Positions 1 through 8,331 of a stretch of DNA of 36,248 nucleotides are shown in pieces; the stretch's first letter is position 1; every line of letters begins with the position of its first letter. The DNA lies in the NCBI GenBank assembly GCA_002726235.1, contig PBSN01000020.1:1-36248 (forward strand), in the 5' to 3' direction. The position numbers and the translations under genes were made by a program. Under the pieces are notes generated by a model. The model worked only from the letters and a program-made list of their open reading frames with translations, was not told the origin of the DNA and ran no database searches. The DNA is from Nitrospiraceae bacterium. GTDB lineage: Bacteria > Nitrospirota > Nitrospiria > Nitrospirales > UBA2166.

Positions 1-139
1 CCCCCCCCCCTCTCTCTCTCTCAGCTCGTGGTCTGCCTGAGGACATAATCCAACATTGATGTTGCCCGTGATGCGAATACGGAATCGCTACTGCGGTTGG
101 CCTTGACACTGGAAATGGGTTTGATATCGTCCAGATGTC
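1..139. other. Window edge, low-complexity start, no gene supported
   Basis: The window opens with ten C residues followed by six TC units (about 1-22), then ordinary sequence up to the priA start. Short open stretches exist here (for example about 48-208 on the plus strand), but no start, ribosome site or recognisable family supports a gene. The low-complexity edge may be where an assembly broke. Confidence 0.5.
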
Positions 140-2395
140 ATGTCCTCACACCCAGCTGCACTGATCTTCATTTCGCACTATCCACAGCGGCTTTTCACCT
201 ATGTCATTCCTAACACGTTGCGACAGAAGATTCGTGCGGGAAATATGGTGAGGGTTTCGTTTGGGTCCAATGTGCACGTTGGGCTAATTGCCGAGATCAT
301 TGAAACGACCGAAACTGCTCATCTCAAGGAAATCGAAGCCATTGTCGACACATCGTTTGCGCTCTCCCCATCGATGTTGTCACTTGCCCGCTGGATGGCA
401 TCATATTACCTCTCTCCTGTGGGAGAATGCCTTCAACTTATGCTCCCACCCATGTTCAGGCATGGAATTAAAGAGCGTTTCATCATCACGCCATTGGGAC
501 GAATGATGGCGGAGGGATCAGGAGCAGGTCGAGTGATTCAACACGCAATTCTCATCAGGCTGCAATCTGCAAAGCACGGGCTCTCAAGTCAGTATCTACG
601 TCAACAACTGGGACGTCGTAGCATTGCCTCAACGCTGAGAACACTGAAGAAAAATGGACACATCGAGAGCTATGTGGACCTGCCTTCTAGGACTCAATAC
701 GCTAAACGTTCTAATGGGTCTCGAATAAAACCCAACCCAGCCTATGCTGTAGATGAGACAAGACACGGCTTGCTACAGGATTCGTCTTTGTCTAGCCCTC
801 TTGCTTCGTCCATTCGGAAAGGCAGGAGCCAAATCTTTATCATGCAGGCGCCTCTGGAATACCGCGTCGGTGCATATTTGAAGGCTATACAGGAAACTAT
901 AACGAAACGGCGGAGCTGTATTGTGATCTTCCCTCACACGAGTCAAGCCCGTGAGTTTTCTAGGGCAGTACGGCCATATCTTGGTGACCATATATCCGAT
1001 TGGTTTGGAACACGGACGCTTTTTAAGAGGACATCAGAGTGGTATCGACTCCAATCCGGTGATGCAGACATCGTGATTGGAACACGGTCGAGTGCGTTAA
1101 ATCCCATGATAAAATTGGGTCTCATTATTGTGGATGAAGAGCATGACTTTCGACACAAATTCAATTATGAACCACGGTTTCATACGCGTGAAATTGCGCT
1201 GGCACGAGCGAGCAGAGAGATGGTCACAGTCATCCTTGGATCATCGCATCCTTCGGTTGAAGCCATTCATCTGACTCAATCAAAAAAGGCCATGTTGTTA
1301 TTCAAACATTCTGCGACAGATCTCGATCGCGTTTCATCTCTCACACCAAACGGGGTAGTCCAGTGCATTGATATGAGAACAGAATCAAGAGCAGGGCGAC
1401 TTTTTTCAGAACCCCTTCTTCACGCCATGCGTGATCGGTTAACGAATCGAAAGCCTGTGATCTTATACCAGCCAAGACGAGGGTTTTCGCGATCTCTCTG
1501 GTGCCGCGACTGTGGAGCAACTATCCGATGCACCAGTTGTAGTGTGGCGCTGACATACTACAAACAAGAACACAAGATCTTGTGTCATATTTGCGGAGAA
1601 TCTCGTGATGTCCCCCACATTTGCTCACGCTGTGCGGGAACTCATCTTCTAGCTATGGGGTTCGGCACTGAAGGTGTGGAAGCAGAGGTTCGAACCCTCT
1701 TTCCTGATGCGCGCATTGTGCGAATGGACAGAGACCTTGTTCGATCAGAGTCTGCAGCGTTATCGTTCATGAAGAGTCTTGATTTTAAAGAACTCGACAT
1801 TCTCATTGGAACGTCAATGCTTCTAGATATCGTGCCGATGCCTAAGGTGTCGTTAGTCGGGGTCATTTCTGCCGACACAATGTTACATATGCCGGACTTC
1901 AGAGCTGCAGAACATGCCTTTCATCAACTTATGGCACTCAAGTCGTTTTTGGCTTGTGGTGAGATGTTGATCCAGGCGTTTCAGCCGGAGCACCCTATGT
2001 TGCAGTCTGTGGCCCGTCAAGATCTCCAGCAATTCTATACGGACGAACTGGCCATGCGGCAGGAACTCTCGTTTCCTCCATTCACAAGGCTCGTTTGTTT
2101 ACGCGTGGCTGGTGATGCTGAAGCTCAGGTCCGCCAGATCTCCGCTCGATGGGCCAATCACCTTCGACAGAGCCATGCAGCAGGAATCCAGGAGGTCTTG
2201 GGTCCTGTCCCTGCCCCCTATTCAAAAATCCGCGGCCGTTATCGAGATCATATTCTGGTCAAGGAGCCTCACTCCGGACTCGCGAGCGAACTAGCTCACG
2301 GTGCGGTGGAAGCATCCCTGAGACACGCTAAAACGTTTTTAGGCACCTCAGGCCTCACATTCGAGGTGGATGTGGATCCGCATACATTTTTATAG
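140..2395 (+). CDS. priA: PriA-like primosomal protein N', helicase motifs degenerate
   Basis: Homologue of the replication-restart protein PriA, which binds stalled forks and recruits the primosome. The 751-residue frame has the usual PriA length and order: N-terminal 3'-DNA-binding domain (about 1-105), winged-helix region (about 130-190), helicase lobe 1 (about 225-390), a zinc-binding insert with all four CxxC pairs (C455/C458, C464/C467, C482/C485, C495/C498), lobe 2 and the C-terminal domain. DEEH (332-335) is kept. Motif I, GxTGSGKT in the family, reads IMQAPLEYRV near 234-243. The motif V region with KGHDF reads GTSMLLDIVPMP near 557-568. The motif VI GRAGR reads LKSFLACG near 600-607. 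The protein is therefore probably fork-binding but not an ATPase. The ATG at 140 is the first start after an in-frame TGA at 122-124, with no clear ribosome site. Mycobacterial PriA is a known family member lacking helicase motifs. Confidence 0.9.
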   Translation: MSSHPAALIFISHYPQRLFTYVIPNTLRQKIRAGNMVRVSFGSNVHVGLIAEIIETTETAHLKEIEAIVDTSFALSPSMLSLARWMASYYLSPVGECLQLMLPPMFRHGIKERFIITPLGRMMAEGSGAGRVIQHAILIRLQSAKHGLSSQYLRQQLGRRSIASTLRTLKKNGHIESYVDLPSRTQYAKRSNGSRIKPNPAYAVDETRHGLLQDSSLSSPLASSIRKGRSQIFIMQAPLEYRVGAYLKAIQETITKRRSCIVIFPHTSQAREFSRAVRPYLGDHISDWFGTRTLFKRTSEWYRLQSGDADIVIGTRSSALNPMIKLGLIIVDEEHDFRHKFNYEPRFHTREIALARASREMVTVILGSSHPSVEAIHLTQSKKAMLLFKHSATDLDRVSSLTPNGVVQCIDMRTESRAGRLFSEPLLHAMRDRLTNRKPVILYQPRRGFSRSLWCRDCGATIRCTSCSVALTYYKQEHKILCHICGESRDVPHICSRCAGTHLLAMGFGTEGVEAEVRTLFPDARIVRMDRDLVRSESAALSFMKSLDFKELDILIGTSMLLDIVPMPKVSLVGVISADTMLHMPDFRAAEHAFHQLMALKSFLACGEMLIQAFQPEHPMLQSVARQDLQQFYTDELAMRQELSFPPFTRLVCLRVAGDAEAQVRQISARWANHLRQSHAAGIQEVLGPVPAPYSKIRGRYRDHILVKEPHSGLASELAHGAVEASLRHAKTFLGTSGLTFEVDVDPHTFL

Positions 2396-2406
2396 GCTTT
2401 CCCATC

Positions 2407-2435
2407 TTGACTTCTTCTGATACGGTGATTATCTC
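2407..2435 (+). promoter_or_regulatory. Candidate sigma70 promoter for groES-groEL
   Basis: TTGACT at 2407-2412, a 17-base spacer, then TATCTC at 2430-2435, about 70 bases before the groES start in the gap after priA. The match is 5/6 and 4/6 to consensus. No CIRCE inverted repeat is visible in the gap, so HrcA control is not supported. Confidence 0.4.
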
Positions 2436-2505
2436 TTCGTTTGGTGGTCAGAGGGCTACCTGAGATGACTCGGAGGAATCAACCCAATCAGCGAGGAGGC
2501 AGCAC

Positions 2506-2793
2506 ATGGCAGTAAAGGAGCAGGTCAAAACTACGTTTAAACCGCTACGGGATCGCATTTTTGTAGAATATCTCGAGGACGATGCGGAAAAATCGGCTGG
2601 AGGTATCTATATTCCTGAGACGGCCAAAGAAAAATCTCAGAAAGGAACCGTGCGGGCTATTGGGCCAGATGTGACGTTGGTAAAGGTCGGCGACAGCGTT
2701 TTGTGCGAGCGGTATGGTGGGAACAAAGTCAAGCTCGATGATGTGGAATATGTCGTCATGAAGGAAGAAGAAGTCCTAGGGCTGTTTGACTAA
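2506..2793 (+). CDS. groES: Co-chaperonin GroES
   Basis: Ten-kilodalton co-chaperonin that caps the GroEL ring during ATP-driven folding in the cytoplasm. The 95 residues match the family length. The N-terminal [11 protein letters not shown] strand, the mobile loop near 25-40 ([16 protein letters not shown]) and the C-terminal [12 protein letters not shown] segment are all present. A strong GAGGAGG ribosome site lies just upstream of the ATG. The gene is 41 bases ahead of groEL, the standard groESL operon arrangement. Confidence 0.97.
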   Translation: MAVKEQVKTTFKPLRDRIFVEYLEDDAEKSAGGIYIPETAKEKSQKGTVRAIGPDVTLVKVGDSVLCERYGGNKVKLDDVEYVVMKEEEVLGLFD

Positions 2794-2834
2794 GCCCACT
2801 AATAACCTGCAAACAAGGAAGAGAGGAGACAATA

Positions 2835-4481
2835 ATGGCAGCAAAGCAGATGGAATACTCGGGAGATGCCCGGCAACTAATTTTGAAGGGCGTGAGCAAG
2901 CTCTCCAAGGCTGTGAAAGCCACATTGGGTCCAAAAGGGCGGAACGCTATGCTCAGCAAGAAATGGGGTGCTCCCACAATCACCAAAGATGGGGTCACTG
3001 TAGCCAAGGAAATTGAGTTGGAGGATCCCTATGAAAACATGGGGGCTCAGTTGGTCCGCGAAGTCGCAAGCAAAACCAGTGATGTCGCTGGCGACGGCAC
3101 CACCACAGCCACTGTTCTGGCCGAATCCATCTTTCGCGAAGGCGTCAAGAATGTTGCTGCTGGCGCGAATGCTATGGATATCAAGCGTGGCATTGATGCG
3201 GCCGTGGAAGCTGTGGTTGAGCAGTTGCACTCTCAGAGCAAATCCTGCAACGACAAGAAAGAAATCGCCCAGATCGGCATTATTTCGGCTAACAACGACG
3301 TGGCCGTTGGAGATCTGATCGCTGAGGCAATGGAAAAAGTTGGTAAGGATGGCGTGATCACCGTTGAAGAAGCCAAGAGTTTAACTACCACTCTCGATGT
3401 GGTCGAAGGCATGCAGTTTGATCGTGGCTACACTTCACCATATTTCGTCACCAACGCAGAGCGGATGGAGTGTGTCATTGAGGATGCCTATATTTTGATT
3501 CATGAGAAGAAGATTAGTAACATGAAGGATCTCCTCGGACTCCTCGAGCAAGTCGCCAAGATGGGACGGCCGTTGTTGATTATTGCGGAAGAGGTCGAAG
3601 GCGAAGCCCTGGCCACCCTGGTAGTGAATAAACTACGTGGCACCTTGAATATCTGCGCCGTGAAAGCACCTGGCTTTGGAGATCGACGTAAAGCCATGCT
3701 GGAGGATATTGCTACCCTCACCGGAGGACAGATGATCTCTGAGGAACTTGGCATCAAGCTCGAAAGTGTCCAACTGAAAGATCTTGGCAGAGCCAAGCGG
3801 ATCACCGTGGACAAGGACAACACTACGATCGTGGAAGGCGCTGGCGAACAGTCCCTGATTCAAGCACGCGTCAAGCAGATCAAAGCGCAAATCGAAGAGA
3901 CGACCTCGGATTATGATCGCGAGAAACTCCAAGAGAGGTTGGCAAAAATCGTCGGTGGGGTTGCGGTAATTCGCATTGGTGCCGCCACTGAGCCGGAGAT
4001 GAAAGAGCGGAAGGCGCGGGTGGAAGATGCTCTTCATGCTACCAAAGCGGCTGTGGAAGAAGGTATCGTTCCTGGAGGAGGCGTAGCCTTAGTTCGAGCC
4101 ATTTCTGCCATGGATAAATTGAAGCTTTCTGATGATCAGCAGATAGGTGCCTCGATCATCAAGCGAGCACTTGAAGAGCCACTGAGGCAGATTGCGATAA
4201 ACGCTGGACACGAAGGTTCGGTGGTCGTCGCCAAAGTTAAAGAAGAGAAGGGTAACGTTGGATTTGATGCTGCGAAAGAACAATATGTTGACATGATCAA
4301 GTCCGGCATTATTGATCCGACCAAAGTCGTTAGAAGTGCGATTCAAAATGCGGCGAGTGTGGCTGGCCTGATGCTCACTACCGAAGTGTTAGTCACTGAG
4401 GTGCCGGAAAAAGAGAAACCCATGCCGATGCCTCCCGGAGGCGGCGGCGGCGGAATGGGTGGAATGGAAGGGATGTACTAA
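2835..4481 (+). CDS. groEL: Chaperonin GroEL
   Basis: Sixty-kilodalton chaperonin that forms the double-ring folding chamber. The 548-residue length is typical. Landmarks include [13 protein letters not shown] (about 28-40), the ATP-site GDGTTTAT (about 86-93), the PGGG segment near 415 and the glycine/methionine-rich tail ending GGMEGMY. A GGAGAC ribosome site precedes the ATG. It follows groES in the same operon. Nothing is truncated, and one copy is seen in this window. Confidence 0.98.
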   Translation: MAAKQMEYSGDARQLILKGVSKLSKAVKATLGPKGRNAMLSKKWGAPTITKDGVTVAKEIELEDPYENMGAQLVREVASKTSDVAGDGTTTATVLAESIFREGVKNVAAGANAMDIKRGIDAAVEAVVEQLHSQSKSCNDKKEIAQIGIISANNDVAVGDLIAEAMEKVGKDGVITVEEAKSLTTTLDVVEGMQFDRGYTSPYFVTNAERMECVIEDAYILIHEKKISNMKDLLGLLEQVAKMGRPLLIIAEEVEGEALATLVVNKLRGTLNICAVKAPGFGDRRKAMLEDIATLTGGQMISEELGIKLESVQLKDLGRAKRITVDKDNTTIVEGAGEQSLIQARVKQIKAQIEETTSDYDREKLQERLAKIVGGVAVIRIGAATEPEMKERKARVEDALHATKAAVEEGIVPGGGVALVRAISAMDKLKLSDDQQIGASIIKRALEEPLRQIAINAGHEGSVVVAKVKEEKGNVGFDAAKEQYVDMIKSGIIDPTKVVRSAIQNAASVAGLMLTTEVLVTEVPEKEKPMPMPPGGGGGGMGGMEGMY

Positions 4482-4533
4482 GTCGCAATTCCCTTGAACT
4501 GTATGTTCTAGGCATGAGGCGGGGGCGTGATGG

Positions 4534-4619
4534 TGGTGCCGAAGGCGGGATTCGAACCCGCACGGGTTTCCCCACACGCCCCTCAAACGTGCGTGTCTAC
4601 CAGGTTCCACCACTTCGGC
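4534..4619 (-). tRNA. tRNA-Leu, anticodon GAG
   Basis: Read on the minus strand, a complete class II tRNA. The acceptor GCCGAAG (4613-4619) pairs with CTTCGGC (4538-4544), followed by discriminator A and an encoded CCA (4534-4536). The anticodon loop TTGAGGG gives GAG, which reads CUC/CUU leucine codons. The long variable arm GGG-GAAA-CCC and the T-arm GCGGG-TTCGAAT-CCCGC are intact. It lies convergent to groEL. Confidence 0.95.
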
Positions 4620-4627
4620 AGGGTTGG

Positions 4628-4657
4628 AGTATAGTTATGGCTCTGATGGGGTGTCAA
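4628..4657 (-). promoter_or_regulatory. Strong sigma70 promoter for tRNA-Leu
   Basis: On the minus strand TTGACA (4652-4657), an 18-base spacer, then TATACT (4628-4633). The -10 box ends 8 bases before the mature tRNA 5' end, so transcription would begin almost at the mature end and the 5' leader would be very short. Confidence 0.75.
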
Positions 4658-4780
4658 CTTCACTGTGACGTGCTCTATCCTCAAGTTTGACAGGTCAACC
4701 TAGCCCTTACGATAATTAGTGTTGTCAAAGCGTAGGATCACAGTTGCATCAATGCATTCTAGTACGCGAAGGACGTTGGC

Positions 4781-5701
4781 ATGGTCGCGACCAAAGACCT
4801 GAAATCAATTCTTTCGAAGCTGAAGTATGCGGACGATGCGAAAGTTTCCAAGCAAATCGGTGAACAAATCCAGCAACTCCAATTGCGAATGGCGGGCATT
4901 CGCAGAAAAGTGGCTATTCTTAGTGGAAAGGGCGGAGTGGGAAAAAGTATGACCACGGTCAACCTTTCGCTTGCCCTTGCGCGGCAGGATCAGCAGGTTG
5001 CTGTGCTTGATGTCGATCTTAACGGTCCGTGTGTCCCTCATATGCTTGGAATACGAGGTCAACAATTGACGATGACGCCGGAAGGGGCCATTCCTCCCAT
5101 TGGCCCGTTGGGTATCAAGGTAGGCTCGATGGATTTTTTTCTTGGCGATTTATCTCCTGTCCGTTGGAAACGGCCAATGGACCTCAGTCCAGTATGGCTG
5201 GGCACCTTGGAGATGACAGTCATTCGAGAATTTCTGGCTGATATTGTGTGGGGTGAGGCCGACTATCTGCTGATTGATCTCCCTCCAGGCGCGGCTGCGG
5301 ATAAGCCTCCGGCCATTGCGGGTTTTATTCCTGATCTTGACGGCGCTGTGGTCGTCACCACGCCATCTGAAATGGCCATGGACGTTGTCCGTAAATCGGT
5401 TATCTACGCACGAAGTCTCAACATTAAGATTATTGGGCTGATTGAAAATATGAGTGAGTTTCGATGCCCTGAATGTGGGACTGAAAGCGAATTATTCGAA
5501 AGTCAGGCCGATGCGATGTGTGACGCATTAGATATCCCACTCCTTGGCCGGATTCCGTTTGATCGAGACTTGGTGCGCTCTTTTGATAAGGGACAACCTC
5601 TGCTTGATCCCACACATCCTACCATCGCCAGCTATTCAGAAATTTCTAGACGTATTCGGGATATTCTTGATTTCAAAAAAACCCTCGCAGAAAAGCTGTA
5701 A
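4781..5701 (+). CDS. Mrp/NBP35-family iron-sulfur carrier ATPase (ApbC-like)
   Basis: P-loop ATPase of the MinD/Mrp class. Family members carry and deliver Fe-S clusters in the cytoplasm. The deviant Walker A GKGGVGKS sits at 49-56, the switch DVDLNGP at 78-83 and the LIDLPPG motif at 164-170. The CPEC pair (C229, C232) near the C-terminus is the cluster-bridging motif of true Mrp proteins. The 306-residue length suits a protein without the N-terminal DUF59 domain. An AAGGA element precedes the ATG. The next gene (PCP-domain protein) starts 27 bases downstream in the same direction, so the two are probably co-transcribed. Whether it serves general Fe-S assembly or the neighbouring protein cannot be told from sequence. 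Confidence 0.88.
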   Translation: MVATKDLKSILSKLKYADDAKVSKQIGEQIQQLQLRMAGIRRKVAILSGKGGVGKSMTTVNLSLALARQDQQVAVLDVDLNGPCVPHMLGIRGQQLTMTPEGAIPPIGPLGIKVGSMDFFLGDLSPVRWKRPMDLSPVWLGTLEMTVIREFLADIVWGEADYLLIDLPPGAAADKPPAIAGFIPDLDGAVVVTTPSEMAMDVVRKSVIYARSLNIKIIGLIENMSEFRCPECGTESELFESQADAMCDALDIPLLGRIPFDRDLVRSFDKGQPLLDPTHPTIASYSEISRRIRDILDFKKTLAEKL

Positions 5702-5728
5702 CGGCGATATAACTATGGAGGGGACACG

Positions 5729-6391
5729 ATGAAATTTGTCTGTTTGACATGTGAAGGATATATGAACTTTGAAAATGTTGATGCTGTGACTGACAATTCG
5801 TTGGGTATCACGTTCGGATGCCCAACTTGCGAGACTAGGTTTTCCATGGTGACCAATGCTGGTGAAACCTCTCTCATCAGTTCGCTTGGGGTCAAACTTG
5901 GTGGACGAACCGCACCTGCCGCGCCTTTCGAGACGACCAGGGAGACTCTCCAAGGTCATGATGAAAAGACGGTAACTGATGATGACTCTGTCTCAGGCGG
6001 GGCATGTCCATTTTCGGACATGCTTGCGGCATCCGGCATAACTACAGGTTCTTCCGCATCGGCTTCATCACTTCCATGGAGTGCAGAGGCCACTGAACGG
6101 ATCGAACGCATTCCGTCGATGATTCGTCCAATGGTCAAACGCGACATTGAAGAGTATGCAATGAAAAATGGGTTTTCTTCCGTCACGATCCAAGTGATGG
6201 ACGATGCCAAAACCAATGAAGCAGGCATTACGTGGTCCGCTGAAGCGGAAAAACGACTCAGTCGTCTTCCAGAGTTTGTTCGCCCTATGGCAAAACGTGA
6301 AATCGAGCGCATGGCGAAAGACAAAGGGGCACTGGAGGTGACCGTCACCATCATGGATGAAGCCAAGACTAAGTTCATGAGCTTCATGTAG
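5729..6391 (+). CDS. Zinc-ribbon protein with tandem PCP_red domains
   Basis: The 220-residue protein has three parts. First comes a zinc-ribbon-like N-terminus with CxxC pairs C5/C8 and C31/C34. A low-complexity linker (about 60-115) holds the segment ACPFSDML. Two successive copies of the PCP_red domain follow, about 117-160 and 169-212, each starting WSAEA and containing a (I/V)RPM(V/A)KR(D/E)IE core. PCP_red is the small domain at the C-terminus of BchB, the dark-operative protochlorophyllide reductase subunit. No BchB, BchN or BchL is in this window, so a chlorophyll role is not implied. A GGAGGGG ribosome site fixes the ATG. It follows the Mrp ATPase by 27 bases, which suggests a redox or metallocluster role (inference). 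Confidence 0.82.
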   Translation: MKFVCLTCEGYMNFENVDAVTDNSLGITFGCPTCETRFSMVTNAGETSLISSLGVKLGGRTAPAAPFETTRETLQGHDEKTVTDDDSVSGGACPFSDMLAASGITTGSSASASSLPWSAEATERIERIPSMIRPMVKRDIEEYAMKNGFSSVTIQVMDDAKTNEAGITWSAEAEKRLSRLPEFVRPMAKREIERMAKDKGALEVTVTIMDEAKTKFMSFM

Positions 6392-6394
6392 CGG

Positions 6395-6510
6395 ATTATT
6401 CAAAAAGCCCCCTGCTGGCCTTCTTTCCTGTTGGCGTGTACGCATATTTCGTGTACGCTCAACCCGGTAGCGATCCTGTAACCTTGACTGACGGTATTTT
6501 TGAACAGTCC
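6395..6510. repeat. Intergenic repeat element, copy 1 (TTCAAAAA...TTTTTGAA)
   Basis: About 115 bases bounded by ATTCAAAAAG (about 6398-6407) and GTATTTTTGAACAG (about 6494-6507). The right third (CGATCCTGTAACCTTGACTG onward) aligns with copy 2 at about 6873-6916. An internal direct repeat GTGTACGC occurs twice, split by ATATTTC. It sits between the PCP-domain gene and the small cytochrome gene. It resembles a dispersed REP/BOX-type element, but family membership is unchecked. Confidence 0.5.
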
Positions 6511-6544
6511 ATGAAATACTGTACCCAAAGCATGGTGGAGTTTT

Positions 6545-6790
6545 ATGGCATTGAAGGTTAGGAGGGTCGATCTTCTGTTTGTGCTTGGCATGGGCGCGGT
6601 TGTGGTAGGAATCGCGTTACTTCCCAGTCCCATTGATAGCAATCCGATGATTCCTGCCAACAACACTCATCAATCCGTGAAAAATGAGAAGGAGTGTCTC
6701 CTATGCCACTCGTCAGAGGGCATATACCCGCTTCCGGATCGTCATCTCACCAAGCGACAAGATTGTTTCAACTGTCATGGGAAGCAATAA
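6545..6790 (+). CDS. Small membrane-anchored diheme c-type cytochrome
   Basis: The 81-residue protein has one N-terminal hydrophobic segment (about 8-26) acting as signal anchor. It then has two CxxCH haem c motifs, CLLCH (about 54-58) and CFNCH (about 74-78), ending three residues later. The haem domain should face the periplasm and shuttle electrons. The partner is unknown because no oxidase or reductase subunit adjoins. A GGTGGAG ribosome site precedes the ATG. It is much smaller than typical multihaem cytochromes and could be a single-module NrfH/c7-like remnant, but both haem motifs and the leader are complete. It is flanked on both sides by copies of one intergenic repeat. Confidence 0.75.
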   Translation: MALKVRRVDLLFVLGMGAVVVGIALLPSPIDSNPMIPANNTHQSVKNEKECLLCHSSEGIYPLPDRHLTKRQDCFNCHGKQ

Positions 6791-6793
6791 TGT

Positions 6794-6916
6794 GGGTGTT
6801 GAAAAAGTCCGCTAGCGACGTTTTTCTGGACTATCGTTTCGCTCGCATGTTCCGTGGGCGCTCTGCGTGTCAACGATCCCTGCAATCTTGCTGGACAGCG
6901 TTTTTGAACTAGCCCT
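6794..6916. repeat. Intergenic repeat element, copy 2
   Basis: About 120 bases bounded by GTTGAAAAAGTCC (6798-6810) and GCGTTTTTGAACTAGCCC (about 6898-6915). The right part, from CGATCCCTGCAATCTTGCTG, aligns with copy 1 from CGATCCTGTAACCTTGACTG, and the terminal GTTTTTGAAC is shared. It lies between the convergent cytochrome and hydrolase genes, so it may also act in transcription termination. Confidence 0.5.
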
Positions 6917-6938
6917 ATTACTTTCCTAAAGCCAGAGG

Positions 6939-7880
6939 TCAGCGGGTAGCTGAGAGAAGAAATTCGAGAATAGCCGAATTGGTTGCTTCGGGTTTCTCCC
7001 ACATTGTAAGGTGGCCAGCATTCTCGATGGCTAGGAACATGGAATGGGGGATCTGCTGATGCAGTTCTTCTCCGACCGGAAGCGGAAATAGTGGGTCGCG
7101 GGTTCCCCACATGATCAGCGTAGGCGTCGTAATTTCGGAGATGCGAGGAGCGTAATGATTCTCCCACCGCTGGATGTTATTGCGAGTTGAGAACAGTACG
7201 TGCGCAGACCCGGCAAATGTTCGAAATCTGTACGCTCGGTCGGTGACATCATCTGTAATGAGGCTCTTGTCGACGACCAAATTCTTGAGAGTTGAACGTA
7301 AGAAGCTTTTGCCAGAAAGGGAAAACCCGATGCGAAGGAGAAATGAGGGCTTAAAGCGGAGGAAGATGCGATAGGCCATGAGTGCGGCCTTTTCACTTGC
7401 TCCCTGTGGAAACCCTCCGATCAGAATGATCTTGTCAGTCAGATGTGGATATTTTAGTGTCATACCCATCGCAACTCCTGCCCCTAAGGAATTGCCGATC
7501 AACGTTGCCTGTGCAATATCAAGCTCCGACATGAACCCTTTCACCGAATCGATAAACAGATCTGGTGTGTATGCGATATCCGGCCGATCAGAGTAGCCGT
7601 AACCAAGAAGATCAAGCGTGTACACAGAAAAATGCTGAGCGAGAGCCTCTTGTTGATATTCCCACATCCATCCTTGCGCACCGAATCCGTGCAACAGAAT
7701 AATGGGTGGCCCTTCACCGATCACGGTGTATATCAATTGGTGGCCGTCAACTATGACCGCCTTGGGCTGAACTCGGTTGTAGGTGTGCGTAAGGTTAGGT
7801 TTGAATGGCTTTGGGGCACATCCCATCATCGCCACCACGAGCACTACAGCTGCGCTCATCCTTATTGCAAGCGTGTTCAT
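6939..7880 (-). CDS. Alpha/beta hydrolase, predicted lipoprotein
   Basis: The 313-residue alpha/beta hydrolase-fold protein carries a lipoprotein signal: a hydrophobic segment (about 8-18) and lipobox AMMGC with C21 as lipidation site. Oxyanion motif HGFG (64-67), nucleophile elbow GNSLG with S131, acid D262 in GTRD and H290 in NAGH form a full catalytic triad. The family includes esterases, lipases and C-C hydrolases, and the substrate cannot be assigned. The product is probably attached to the envelope facing the periplasm. It is downstream of the PGPGW membrane protein by 29 bases and likely shares its transcript. No strong ribosome site is visible at the ATG. Confidence 0.87.
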   Translation of the reverse strand: MNTLAIRMSAAVVLVVAMMGCAPKPFKPNLTHTYNRVQPKAVIVDGHQLIYTVIGEGPPIILLHGFGAQGWMWEYQQEALAQHFSVYTLDLLGYGYSDRPDIAYTPDLFIDSVKGFMSELDIAQATLIGNSLGAGVAMGMTLKYPHLTDKIILIGGFPQGASEKAALMAYRIFLRFKPSFLLRIGFSLSGKSFLRSTLKNLVVDKSLITDDVTDRAYRFRTFAGSAHVLFSTRNNIQRWENHYAPRISEITTPTLIMWGTRDPLFPLPVGEELHQQIPHSMFLAIENAGHLTMWEKPEATNSAILEFLLSATR

Positions 7881-7909
7881 TCATCACCAACCGTGCATGG
7901 TAGTGCATG

Positions 7910-8230
7910 CTAGTCAGATCGGTGCACAAGTCGTGGTTCAGAGGATTGATCATGAGGCCTAGAGTTGTTCTCCTCTTTGGCCTCACCCCAATGAAATCGT
8001 TGCCTGAGGCGCACACGAAACTTATGTGCGAGATCGAAGACAGCAGGATATCGATGGTGGACATTATTCAACCATCTCTGTGCAAACGCATAGTGCTTGG
8101 AGAGGATGATCAAACCGACCACAAGAAATAGAATGCCTTGCAAAAACGGAAGGAACAGGCCGATAATTCCAAGGGCGATAAAGCTCCACCCTGAGATCAT
8201 GGAAAGGAGTTTTTTTATTCGATGCTGCAT
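7910..8230 (-). CDS. PGPGW-type small membrane protein
   Basis: The 106-residue protein has two closely spaced hydrophobic segments (about 13-30 and 33-45). A GWSFIALGIIGLFLP stretch is followed by GILFLVVGLIILSKHY and AQRWL. This matches the PGPGW putative transmembrane family (GW...LP...G...LG..iLs..y.WA), although the PGPG tetrapeptide reads LPFLQG here. The C-terminal half is charged and presumably cytoplasmic. Function is unknown in the family. The ATG follows a short AT-rich run with no good ribosome site. It is the first gene of a two-gene unit with the lipoprotein hydrolase. Confidence 0.65.
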   Translation of the reverse strand: MQHRIKKLLSMISGWSFIALGIIGLFLPFLQGILFLVVGLIILSKHYAFAQRWLNNVHHRYPAVFDLAHKFRVRLRQRFHWGEAKEENNSRPHDQSSEPRLVHRSD

Positions 8231-8331
8231 GGTTAACTTTATAGCATGATTGCTTTGTATGCCTCAAACCGTGGGGTTAAGGATGGTTTCGAGGCTGTGT
8301 TTTTTAATAAGTGTGATAACGGGGATGATCA

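Noticed and set aside
2396-2505. CIRCE element controlling groESL
   Set aside because: Searched the gap by eye for the TTAGCACTC / GAGTGCTAA dyad. None is present.
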